DNA of 64,000 nucleotides from Brachycybe producta (taxonomy: Eukaryota; Arthropoda; Diplopoda; Playtdesmida; Andrognathidae): NCBI GenBank assembly GCA_036925085.1, contig JAUPFP010000024.1, positions 772,501 through 836,500 on the forward strand, given 5' to 3'. Position numbers and translations under genes: made by a program. The number at the start of each line of letters is the position of its first letter. The first letter of the stretch is position 1. The notes beneath the pieces are model-generated. The model did no database searches. It saw only the letters and a list, made by a program, of their open reading frames with translations, and was not told where the DNA came from. Below are positions 23,668-33,671 of this stretch, piece after piece.

Positions 23668-23749
23668 AAGTCTCTTACAGTTCTTTTCATAGAAGGAGGT
23701 TTTCAAAGTAAAGTACAGTTGAAAGATAAAGAGTTCTCTCATCATCCTT

Positions 23750-24069
23750 TTACGACTTTCAAAAATTTATTGCAAGTGAACCGGAAGAGCCGGAATGGAA
23801 ATGTTGGGTGCGATACATTCACAAAGAGGTCTGCAAGACAGGAATGTCTTCACTTCCTGTGTGCAATGTGCCCCTCAAAAGTAAGGACAATTGAGAGTGG
23901 GCGTGGTTGAGGTGTGTCTATAGATAACCGTGACAATGCAACTTCAAAAATTCATTGCAAGCGAACCGGAAGAGCCAGAATGGAAACGTTGGGTGTGATA
24001 CATTCCCAGTGACGTCTACAAGACAGGAATGTCATCACTTCCTACGTGCAATGCGCGCCTTAAAAGTTA
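23750..24069 (+). repeat. Tandem dimer O, period about 185 bp
   Basis: Unit 1 (about 23,750-23,882) and unit 2 (about 23,936-24,069) share CAAAAATT.ATTGCAAG, GAACCGGAAGAGCC, GAATGGAAA.GTTGGGTG, GATACATTC, CAAGACAGGAATGTC, TCACTTCCT and GTGCAATG. The units are about 85% alike by eye. CCGGAAG and CTTCCT are ETS-type motifs. Frames are not conserved between the units, so coding is unlikely. Confidence 0.8.
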
Positions 24070-25092
24070 TGCCAAATCTGAGCGATATACACAATTTTGA
24101 GGACCACCCTGCAGTAAAAAGTCATTATTAGAATATATATTTGACTGTTTACTGTCAATATATTAATTAAATTCGTCAGATTGTTTATTAGTTTACAGAA
24201 AAAGAGCGTTAAAAATGTTTTATTCATAATTGTAAATCGTCAAAAGCGAGTTAAAAAAAAGAAGATGGAAATGAATTATGAAATTATAATTTACACAACA
24301 ACCACACCTGAGTTTTTGTTTATATAACTTATTGCATGCATAATTAATTAATTGTTTCTTTTTCGCAATATATTATTATATTATTAATACACCTGAGAAA
24401 AAGACAATTGAAGAAAAAAACAAACAGGTGCAAGTAAATTTATCATCCGGGAAAAAAAGAAAAATTAGTCATATTTTTTCTTGTTGAAGTTTCTGAGTTT
24501 GATTTAAATTTTAATGGGATTTATAAAAATTTAAAATTCAATCTTTTTTTCTCTTTTCTTCATTTTTCTTGGTTAAAATCCGATAGAAAATAAGAAAAAA
24601 ATATGGTGTTTCCTATGGTTCAAATTAAATTCTAATATTAAAGAGAGTCACGCGTATTTTAAGGTGAAAATCCCCGAGAAAGCCTTTTGGGGATTGAAAA
24701 GATAAACTGGTGGCGGGGGGGTTGTTCGACACCCACATTTTTGGGGGGGTCTCTTCTTTCCACGGTTCTTAAATTAACTCAGACTACAGACTGGGAGGGG
24801 GATTTGAATTCTCTCCTATTAAATATGCAATGTCATCATTGTATTATTAAGATTTTTTTCTTCTTTATGATTGTTTCAGTTTTTTTTATTATTAGTTCTA
24901 GTTTTTAATTCTCATAAGGGGTTAATAATGTTTGACTTTTTAGGACGACGGTTTTAAAAAACTAACAAACACCGTAACAAATTTTTAAAGATGTTATTGT
25001 CGGTATTATTTCAAGGTAATTTCTTCGAAAAGACAAATTCGTCTAAATAATTATGCCTAAAACCAAATATCCTAAATGTGTTAGAAGAAAAA
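24070..25092. other. No gene seen
   Basis: AT-rich; AAAAGCGAGTT at about 24,243 resembles the family I 3' end but stands alone. GGGGGGG runs near 24,715 and 24,742. Confidence 0.5.
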
Positions 25093-25163
25093 CAAGAAAA
25101 TTGAACAAAAAACATTTTTTTCTGATACTCGCTATTATATACAGTATAAAGAAAGGTCTAAAA
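25093..25163 (+). mobile_element. Family I, copy 3 (5' part)
   Basis: AAGAAAATTGAACAAAAAAC, GATACTCGCTATTATA and AAGGTCTAAAA match the first 70 bases of copy 1. It stops where the hAT-like end T2 begins; the tRNA-like part is not found downstream. Confidence 0.6.
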
Positions 25164-25240
25164 CAGTGGTCGCCAACCGGTGGTCCGCGAAAAATATTTG
25201 GTGGTCCGCAGAAAAATCTGGACGATATTTGCATTTTTTT
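25164..25240 (+). mobile_element. hAT-like terminus T2
   Basis: Starts CAGTGGTCGCCAACCGG, near-identical to the start of T1 at 50,543, followed by two GGTGGTCCGC words. CAGTGGT..CCAACC starts are usual in hAT elements. The other end was not found, so its extent is unknown; minus-strand frames up to 25,410 show no motif I recognise. Confidence 0.5.
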
Positions 25241-26662
25241 TTTGTTTTATTAATAATAAAAAAAAAAAAAATATTTTTAATAAATTCTTCTATTCTGAAG
25301 GACAATTTTCGCCTTTCTATTTCACTAAATTCAAGAAATGTACTCGAGTCTAGTACAGGTTCTCGTAAAATGCGGCGGCACGCGAGGAGAGCTACAGTTT
25401 CCCCCACCACACGCTTCTTCTTCCCTAAGCTGCAACTTGACTTGGAGTTATTCAGGTTCGACTTATTGAAGTTTTGACAGAAATAAAAAAAAATTCAAAA
25501 TAAGTCTTAATTTCTGCTTTCTGTTGCGTCTTACGGTTCTCGCACATTTTCAGAAATTTAGAGAAAGAATAGCAGGAGGAAGAGCAGGAGGCATAAATTA
25601 CGAAATCTTCTTAAGGACGCTTTCTTATTGGCTGATAAAATAATAGAAACAATTGCAACTTTTTTTCTGCATGCTATTTTCTGCCAAACTGGATAAATTC
25701 ACCTTTGTTTCAGTGGCGATTTTTGTTGTTGTGTGTGGGATCTTGGCTTTTTTATTTCACTTAAATAATAATAATAATAATAATTCTTTTATTGTGCCAC
25801 TTAAAGGTTGCATTTACAACATCTAACAAAAGTGCAAAGTCAAAAAGTAAAATAAAAATAAAAAGGAGCATACAAGTGAGCTTATAATAATAAAAAAAAA
25901 GATATATCTCACACTATTAAATGTTTTGTCACGCACCAACTAAAAATATTCATATTATACAAATGAACCCGAAAAGTCTTACAAGAAGATGACATAACAA
26001 CATATTCAGGAATGATATGTCATATGAAAGATATGTCAAAATACGACCTATTGATTTTAATTTCATGTAATAATTGGAACTTAAATAATTACAAACATAA
26101 AAAAAGAGTTTCTATTGTGGAGAGAGAGAAAGATATGAAGTTTCTTCTGTCTTTTCTAAATATTTTAGGTCGGTTTTTTATTGTTTGTTTGTTTGTTTTT
26201 AAGCCGAAGTTGAGCTCCGAACTCTTGCGTACTTTAAGACAGTTTTTTTTTCTTCCGCATTTGGATCTTTTCATTCATTTCTTTGTGCTGCAATTTTAAT
26301 GCATTTTGTGGTTAGAAAAAGTCTTTGCAATGTTTAGTTAAGTCTTTTAAGCTTCTTCTTCTTTGATGGAGCTTCACTTTTACTCTTGTGAACTTTTTTT
26401 TTTTTGAAAAAAAGAAATAATAGATTTTTTCTTAAAAAAAAGAAATGGTAACAAAAAAAGAATTCCCAAAGTCATTTTTTAAGGTTTTTTTTGGGAGGAG
26501 GTTTTTTGTTAGTTTGTTAGTAGAACTTGTGACAAACTTTTGAAAAATGTTTGTGACTTAACATTCTCTTCGTACTTTTGTCATTGTTTTGATGGGTTTC
26601 AACATTTGGTGAAAATAACACTGTACTTAAAACGGCTATAATATTACCATCAACAACAAAAA
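25241..26662. other. No gene seen
   Basis: AT-rich, TAA repeat at about 25,763-25,784. Frames are short and T/A-biased with no recognisable motif. Confidence 0.5.
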
Positions 26663-26821
26663 ATGTCTAAATGTTTAGTCTTTTTTTGGATATTGTTGTT
26701 GTTGGTGTCAACTAAGTTTGTCATCTGTCACGGAACACGTTGTCGTTACAAAGGTAAGAAGAAGACGACGACGAAACCCTCATCTCAGAACTATTTTAGG
26801 AGATTATCAAGGATTGTTTAA
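26663..26821 (+). CDS. Candidate secreted small protein or first coding exon
   Basis: I do not recognise a family. The frame from ATG 26,663 to stop 26,819-26,821 encodes 52 residues. Residues 2-5 are SKCL, residues 5-16 are strongly hydrophobic (LVFFWILLLLVS), then TKFVICHG leads to the basic stretch TRCRYKGKKK at 25-34: the layout of a signal peptide with likely cleavage near residue 24. The start context is A-rich (AACAAAAAATGT), which is favourable in many animals. In codon 31 lies AAAG|GTAAGA, close to an ideal 5' splice site, so the exon may really end at 26,753 and the read-through tail be intron; the last ten codons are the left arm of a hairpin, which favours that view. No TATA box at a proper distance and no convincing partner exon. 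AT-rich DNA often yields hydrophobic frames by chance. Confidence 0.35.
   Translation: MSKCLVFFWILLLLVSTKFVICHGTRCRYKGKKKTTTKPSSQNYFRRLSRIV
26751..26759 (+). promoter_or_regulatory. Candidate 5' splice site
   Basis: AAG|GTAAGA, cut after 26,753, matches the metazoan donor consensus MAG|GTRAGT at 8 of 9 positions. It follows the signal-peptide-like frame in phase 1. Confidence 0.45.
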
Positions 26822-26910
26822 AAAAAGTAACTGAAATTTTTACTAAGTTTCTTAACTTAGTAAAATTTCAGTCACTTTTTTTTTTAAACAATTCTTGACA
26901 ATCTCCTAAA
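26795..26910. repeat. Near-perfect 116-bp hairpin
   Basis: TTTAGGAGATTATCAAGG at the left pairs with the right end CTTGACAATCTCCTAAA, and pairing goes on through AATTGTTT, the A/T tract and ACTGAAATTTT to the centre at CTAAGTTTCTTAACTTAG. Arms are about 53 bp with three substitutions and a few A/T-tract indels. It begins 41 bases after the candidate donor. Confidence 0.9.
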
Positions 26911-27129
26911 TGTCACAATTTTCATTCCTATATACGGACGGCTATTAGAAGTTCTAAATTGCTTAAGAAAATAGAAGCATTAAGGCATGTTATTTTCTGG
27001 TCAATTACAACTTGCATACTTTACGAAAAAAAAAAGTTACAGAAAAAGTGTGACGTGATGAGGGGGGTATTTTTACAAAGCAAACTTAGTACTTCAATCC
27101 TCTAAGCAGGGTTCCAAAATAGAAATAGA

Positions 27130-27250
27130 TGAAAATACCATTAAGATACTCAGTTAACTCTTCTAGTTTCTAAAACATTTGAAGCTTTGTTTTTTTTATC
27201 ACGCAGAACATACCAAATTCAAGCTGGAATCTTAAATTTACACTTGAACT
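27130..27250 (+). mobile_element. Fold-back family J, copy 6 (right arm)
   Basis: ATACCATTAAGATACTCAGT, AACTCTTCTAGTTTCTAAAA and TTTACACTTGAACTC match the J right arm. No left arm seen upstream. Confidence 0.55.
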
Positions 27251-28101
27251 CTCACAACAGGGTTACAACACAGAGAAATCCAATTTTCTAGAGCATTCTT
27301 GGATTTTCTACAGGAACCATGCTTAGAGAGTTTTAAATGGAACTTCAAGTAATAAGTTTTGTACTTGAATTTGAGCCCTTTTTTTAGTAGCGAAATTAAG
27401 ACCAAAAGTAAAAACTTTCCTATTTTTCTAGAAATGTTTTATTTGTTAGTAAAGTGTTGCTTACAGTGATTGCCGAACGTCAAGGGGCTTTATATATCTA
27501 TATTTTTCATTTTTACTCTTAGATAAAAGATGTTTTTTTTTTGTTTTCCGTTATCTTTTTGTTTTGTTTTGTTTGTTTATTGTTTATTTTCTAGAAAGAG
27601 TAGTAGGAATTCATGATTTGGATTTGTGTATCTGAAATATAAAAGTTTAATGTTTTTTTCAACACTAGGGTAAATTCTGCAATCAGTTGAATAAATATTT
27701 AAGGTGTGTTGTGTTTGTGTAACAAAGCATAGATACAGACTTTAATCTGTGACATATTTGTAACACACATTGTTACAAGTTAGCTCGAAGCCACTTTTAC
27801 TTGTTAAGATAAGAGTCAGGTTTACAGTAGTACATTCAGACCAAATATACAGTAAATATTATGCAAAACAAATGGGGGTTTTTCTTTATATATATATATA
27901 TATGAAAAGGCTTAATATAATTTGTAACAGAACGAAAAAGGAAGTTCATTTTGTAGTTAAGTTTATCAGGTTCTAAGTAAAAAGGAAATCTCTCTCTTAA
28001 GAAAAAAAAAGAGTTTCCTTCTAATTAAGATTTCACTTTCATTTTATGGAACTTATCTTTTGTTTCCTTAGCTTAAATACAATCCACATATTTTATCATT
28101 A

Positions 28102-28102
28102 C

Positions 28103-28146
<44 letters not shown>
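28102..28146 (+). repeat. ATT microsatellite
   Basis: About fifteen ATT units without interruption. Confidence 0.95.
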
Positions 28147-28147
<1 letters not shown>

Positions 28148-28302
28148 GGCAAAAAGAATAATGCTTTTTTTTGCAACAAAAAGGACTCGTTTGAGGCTAG
28201 AATTTATATTAAGAGCTACTCTACGAATAGATCTGGATTGTAGATTAATTCTAGCCTCTAATCAGTCTCTTTACTTGAAAAAAAGCAAAATTCTTTTTTT
28301 TT
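28148..28302. repeat. Fold-back of about 155 bp
   Basis: GAGGCTAGAATT at 28,193-28,204 pairs with AATTCTAGCCTC at 28,247-28,258; outer parts also pair (AAAAAGAATAATGCTTTTTT with AAAAAAAGCAAAATTCTTTT). Its left end abuts the ATT microsatellite. Confidence 0.6.
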
Positions 28303-28397
28303 GGTCTTAATTATTGTTTTTCTTATGCGCCTATATTACATAATGGAAGTTGCATGATATTTCTTTCCGATTTTGTTACTAATATTCCTTAAAATTT

Positions 28398-28735
28398 CCT
28401 AATATTTCTTAAAAAGTTAACCACAGTTACATTAACCGTGCTTAAATTTTTGAACAATGCAGGTAAGTAAATTGCATTGACAAGAAGTGGTTAACCACAT
28501 TATTGAATGGTTAAATACGTCACTTCCTGTGTTTTCAAATAAATTTAGTCTACAAACAATATGGCGGATAATGACAGCACTCCATTTTTGAAGTTCCAAA
28601 TTGTGTTGAGCAATTAATTGCCAGACACACATCCGATATAAAAAAAAGATAGAATTGTGTGATAATAATGGTTTATTATTGCCAGTCACTTTTACAGTGT
28701 TTGGTTTTTGTACAAATATTAATAACAAGTGTTGA
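28398..28735. mobile_element. MITE H, copy 2 (one arm)
   Basis: AAAAAGTTAACCACAGTT, TTGAACAATG, TTAACCACATTATTGAATGG, CACTTCCTGTGTTTTCAAA and CAAACAATATGGCGGA follow the same order as in H1 at 40,310-40,490. After ATGGCGGA the two copies diverge. Ends and duplication not identified here. Confidence 0.75.
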
Positions 28736-30138
28736 AGAAGTGGATCATTTCTCCGCTTTTTTTCCCCCGAAAAAAAATGTTTATTTGTTGTTTCTTTTGT
28801 TATTATTGTAACGTAAAGCTTCTTCCTTCCAACATCGAAACAATTTCATACGATTTCATAATAAACATAATAATAATAATAATAATAACTTCTTAATTAT
28901 GTCTATTTAAAGCTTTATTATTGTGATTACATATATAAATATTATTTTACACACAAAATTCTATGTGTAAATTTAGTTGTTGTTCTTTAGATGCATTTTA
29001 TTACTCAAGATGATGATGATTATAATGAAGAATTATTATATTATAACTTGATTAAATCTCTCTCTTAAAGTAAGATTATTAAGGATAATTGATTTTGCTC
29101 ACAGCTGCTAAGTTTTGCAAAGATTCGTCGTCGTTTTCATTACTTTTTTTTAATTATACACTTCTTCTATATAAGAAACATTAATTAATGATTTTTCCCT
29201 CTCTTTTCCGTCAACAATTCGATTAGTTTTTTTTAACCTCGATTTAAGAATGTGTGTTTTTTTTTTTAAAAAAATGTTGTTTCTTGTTTGAAAATAAGAT
29301 CGATACTGATTGATAGACATTCCAATATTATTTGTGTGTGTATTCCCGTTGTTGTTATTTATTGTCTCTACATTATTGTGACATTTTAAATATCTATTGT
29401 GTTTGTTTTTCATCAATTTAAAAGCAGGGGTGGTCGTGGTGGTGGTGGTGGTGGACATGTCAACAGTCCATTAATCTTGTGTCATCAATAGGAAGTTTTT
29501 TTTTAGGTTCTTTTTTCAGAGAAGGATTCTTTTTTCTCATTGTGACCTTTTGGCTTTTTTTATATATGTGGAACCAAGGTAGAGTTCGGATAATAAATTT
29601 TAAATGAAAAAAGACGATGGTGAAAGCCCTCTCTAAAAATACAATTATTCAGACACACTTTTTAGCTGGTTCGGATAACTGGTCATCATTCGAATAATTC
29701 GATGCTTTTTTTCCCCCCTTCTTTCAGAGATTTTCACTTTCTCAGAATGCGTTTTAGTTTTAGGTTTTTTTTTCTGGGTTTGTTTGCAAAGTGTTGAATT
29801 TTTGGCAATTATAGCTAAACAGTACTTTTTCCTCATTTCTCTTTTTTTTTTTGTTTTGTTTCAAAGTTGTGAGTCAAAACAGAAAGATTTCTCTAAAAAG
29901 TAAATAAGAAAAATTGTTATGTAAATTGAAAATTTTTGTTTAGAAAATTTAACTTTTTGCACACAAAAATAAATGTGTCAGTTTCTTAAAATTAACGGAA
30001 GTATGCAATTAACTACTATAGCTGTACATTTTAGTAAGAAAAGTTGTTGTGAGGTGGCGCAACTATCTTCTTAATGGTTGAAAGTTCCCTTGAATAAACT
30101 CATAAACTTTTGATAGGCATTAACTTTCTCTTAGCTGT
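28736..30138. other. No gene seen
   Basis: TAA repeat at about 28,868-28,888, GGTGGT repeat at about 29,427-29,454, otherwise AT-rich. A threonine/asparagine-rich minus-strand frame near 29,150-29,458 is low complexity. Confidence 0.5.
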
Positions 30139-30486
30139 TGTTAAGAATACGACCCTAATTCAAAGGTTAGTGCTAAACTCGTCAATTTTTACATGAAACT
30201 TCCTATCTAAAGTTCATGAGATAAGCATAAGCTTTGACTTAGGGTCGTATTCTTAATGATTACTAAGCCAAAGTTAAACTCGTGAACTTCTACATAAAAC
30301 TTTGTATGAAAAGTTCATGAGTTAGCACTACCTTTGACTTAGAAATCAATATAGGTCGTATTCTTAATGATTTTTAAGTCAATGCTAGTGCTAAATCCAA
30401 CTATTACATGTAACTTTCTATCAAAATTCATTTGTTTAGCACTCACTACCTTTGACTTAGCAATAATATTAAGAATACTACCCTTA
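30139..30486. mobile_element. Three palindromic MITE units in tandem (family P)
   Basis: Three successive fold-backs, each about 120-130 bp: 30,139-30,258, 30,240-30,371 and about 30,355-30,486. Each runs from a TAAGAATACGACCC-type or inverse end, through AGTGCTAAACTCGTGAA and AAAGTTCATGAGTTAGCAC, to TTTGACTTAG and GGGTCGTATTCTTAATGA. Neighbouring units share the boundary GGTCGTATTCTTAATGATT. Confidence 0.8.
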
Positions 30487-30989
30487 ATTTAGTATTACTT
30501 AATCCTTGTTAGAATGTTTCAGGGTTGCACCTCTAGCTTGTAACTTTTGGACTTGATTAACTTTGATTTTAACCGTGTGACATTTGTGCAACGGTTTATT
30601 TTATTTCACAAAGTAAAAAAGGGCCATTGTTTAGATTCGTCAAAGTCTTACAGTCAGTATATTTATTATGGTGGGTGCTATGTATGTTGTAAACTACTGC
30701 GGTATTTTTTGCTGTTGCTTTTTTATAAGAACAAAAACAGAACTCGGTCGATGGCCTCATTTGTAATAAATATAATATGCAGTTTATGAAAAAAACCTGA
30801 CATTTTTCACTAAATGTTTTCTCCAAAAAAAAAAAACATTTTTAATTAGTAATAATTACATAGTTTAGTGTTCTATTATGTACTGAATTATATTTAAACG
30901 TCCTTTACGGTGAAAATATCTATTAAATGTCACAATTTAAACTCCTCTGATGCCTAAAACCAAAGCTCGGAACGTTCAATGTCAATACT

Positions 30990-31535
30990 GCAAGATGTTA
31001 AAGACAGTAAATTGTCATATTTAGCTCATAAAAGCAACTTTAATTATGACTTATGGCTATTCCAGTCATAAATATAATTTAAATATTTATCACTATATTT
31101 ATGAGGCGCCGTTTGGGTCATAATTAATATACTTTTTATATATACTGTATAAAAATTGTAATTATATATATGTTTTTCAATTAAATCCCAAACATATCGA
31201 TTTATCCCAGGTAAAATGTATATCCCAAAAAATATTTTATATATCCCAAAAACCTAACCTAACCTAACAATATTTTTGGGATATATAAAATATATACATT
31301 TTACCTGGGATAAATCGATATGTGTGGGATTTTAATTGAAAAACATATATATAATTACACTTTTTATACAGTATATATAAAAGTATCTTAATTATGACCC
31401 AAACAGCGCCTCATAGTATATATTATAAAATAAAAGTTATGCAATTTGCTCTTGTGATTGTTACAAGGTTATGAGCTAGAAATAATGATGTACTATCATA
31501 TGACTGTCTTAATATCTTTCTGTAATAAATCCAGC
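30990..31535. mobile_element. Repeat K, copy 1, split by palindrome Q
   Basis: The left part has GACAGTAAATTGTCATATTT and AGCTCATAA; the right part has TTGTTACAAGGTTATGAGC and TATGACTGTCTTAATATC, TTTCTGTAAT. These are the standard K words. Q (31,101-31,414) sits between them. Confidence 0.7.
31101..31414. mobile_element. Long palindrome Q (314 bp) with CCTAA loop
   Basis: Left arm begins ATGAGGCGCCGTTTGGGTCA and the right arm ends TGACCCAAACAGCGCCTCAT. Pairing continues for about 145 bases per arm with few mismatches, to a loop of only about 20 bases, AACCTAACCTAACCTAAC, i.e. three CCTAA units. Probable young MITE; TA on both sides could be a target duplication. Confidence 0.9.
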
Positions 31536-32092
31536 AGGTTTTTAGCACCAAAAACACATTTGTGAGCGAAGTTTGAGTTGTGAAATCTTTTTATTTTTTC
31601 GAAATATATTTTTTTTGTCTTAAAATAAATATCAAAAGAAAAATCTTTCAAGATCTTTTTTTTTTTTTAAACAAAAAAAAACTCATCTGTTGGAATTTTG
31701 TCAAATTTTCTTCTTCTATTAACGCTTCAATTAGTCTTTCAGAATATACTATGTATAGGCGTTTATGTCGACGACAATTGATTATTATTTGGTGACGACA
31801 TTTCCATATTTCATCATGCAATTTGTAATCTATATCTTGAAGAGGTTTGTTTTTTAGGGGGAGGAGGAGGTTTATCTATTTTCTATTTTAAGCTTTATGT
31901 ACGGCTTTAAACATTTTTCATATTTTTTTTGTTGTACATTCTTGAACTGAAACTTAAAGAGCAATATCTTGTTCTGATTTTTTTTCGTTTTGCATGTGGT
32001 TCCTTAATGCCTAATTAGAAATGCAAATATGGTAGTAAGAAAACCTATTAGATATTATTATAAGTAAGTTTTCTTGAGTCAATGAAAGTAAA

Positions 32093-32150
32093 GGGGGGGG
32101 GGGGGTTGAGAGGCTAGGAGTAAGGGTGGGGAATGGGGTGGGGGGCCTAG
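32093..32150 (+). other. Poly-G run and G-quadruplex-prone cluster
   Basis: Thirteen G at 32,093-32,105, then GGG, GGGG, GGGG, GGGGGG and GGG tracts within 45 bases. Confidence 0.75.
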
Positions 32151-32326
32151 GGAGAGACAGGTTCTATGCATTAGCTCGAGTAAATTCCTTCTTTAATATA
32201 CATTATTATTATATTGATAAACCAAATACAAGTCACGCAGTTTTTTTTGTTGGAGAAATTAGATATAATGAAAACACGCCTTTGACAATATTAATGGGAA
32301 GGAATTGGAGTTTTTCTTCTCTTTAA

Positions 32327-32937
32327 AGCCCCTATCACACTAGCAAGTTTTATTGCAATAAAATGTGCAATGTGACGTGCAACTTCAATGTTTATAGTGT
32401 GATATGACATGCAACTTGATGAAACTTTCCTTTCAACTAACTGTCAAACTCAGTCTCACCGATAGTTGAACAGGTTCAACTTTGAGAGACTTTTCAATAA
32501 ACTTTCTGACAAACAACCAATCAGGCCGTTTGCCGGAAATGACATATGCAACGTAGAACGAATTCCCGGTTTCATGACTTCCGGTTTATGAACGTCCTGA
32601 AAATCATGTACGATTTTCACTAAGATTCACAGCAGATCATCGTGTGGATGGAAAGTCATTTTACTTTTTAACTGCATATTTACTGGATATCCAGAATAGG
32701 AATTGAAATTTTAAAATTCAGTTAAAACGCGCGGATTTAAAAGTAAAATGGCTTCCGGAATACCGTACGAGATTCACCCGAATGTCGGCGGCCCCTTGAC
32801 ATAAACAAAGGTTTAAAAACTTGACTGGCAACTAGGTTGCATATAGAAGTTTATTACAAAGTTCTAGTTGCAAGTCACATCACACAGGTTGCATTGCAAG
32901 TTGAATCGCATCGGAGGTTGCTAGTGTGATAGGGGCT
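32327..32937. mobile_element. MITE E (611 bp)
   Basis: Ends AGCCCCTATCACACTAGCAA, perfectly complementary at the right, flanked by TAA at 32,324-32,326 and 32,938-32,940. The interior has CCAATCAGGC and CCGGAAATGACAT. End motif and triplet duplication place it with C, D and Y as PIF/Harbinger-like. Confidence 0.88.
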
Positions 32938-33597
32938 TAATAAGTTCTAATAATTCAAGTAAAGTTTTGTGTTAGGTTTAAATATATATATAACATGTAG
33001 ATATGGCTATACTATATATGGCACTACTAATAATAATAATAACGTAAGAAACACGAAATGAAAGAATAAATAGGAGGTTTGTCTTAATTAAGGAGAAAGT
33101 TACTTTGTCGTTCTAATCTGTTTTTTTTTCATTAACTTTTAGAAATGTCCGTTAATTGGATTCAATCTATTTTTGGTACAAAAAAAAGAGGTTTTTAAAT
33201 AGAAATGGTGTAGTTAATGGCCTGTTTCCATTAGGTCAAAAATAATGAGAATGAAAAATGAGTTTTATAACCGAGATAATTTGTTAAAGAAAAATGGTAA
33301 ACAATTAACCAAAATTTAAGGGTTAAAGTAAAGTTGATTATTTTCAACTTCTCACCTTTTTGTTCGCTTTGTTTTGTTTTGTTTTTCAGGCAGTTTGGTT
33401 GCCATTTTACGATTTCTTATTTATTTATTTTAGCTTTTTTTATAATTTACTAATTATCATTTCGTGTAAAGATAATTCATTAAAATTAGATATATATGTA
33501 GGTTTGATTCAACTATAATTCAAGCTTAAAATAACACCATTTATAATTGTAATTATGAACAAAAAACCGGGCAAATTTATGGGGTTTATTTTGAAAA
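32938..33597. other. No gene seen
   Basis: AT-rich. A good acceptor-like tract TTTTGTTTTTCAG lies at about 33,376-33,389, but the reading after it soon stops and no donor follows. Confidence 0.5.
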
Positions 33598-33671
33598 TGA
33601 TATTTGAATTTGAATAATTATTCTATAAGCAGTGCAAAAGGACGTATCGCAGAGGGACAATTTAGTTCTAA
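33598..33671 (-). mobile_element. LINE 3' end fragment (family L)
   Basis: TTTGAATTTGAATAATTATT and GCAGAGGGACAATTTAG match the tail at 58,205 and 35,084. By comparison with 56,356-56,806 this is the 3' untranslated end of a non-LTR element read on the minus strand. Confidence 0.55.

Noticed and set aside
28459..28467. CAG|GTAAGT as a functional splice site
   Set aside because: It is a perfect donor word but sits inside MITE H without a preceding coding frame or pyrimidine tract.
33376..33440. Partner exon for the 26,663 start
   Set aside because: The acceptor tract is good, but the frame stops after about 15 codons with no donor and no recognisable protein.
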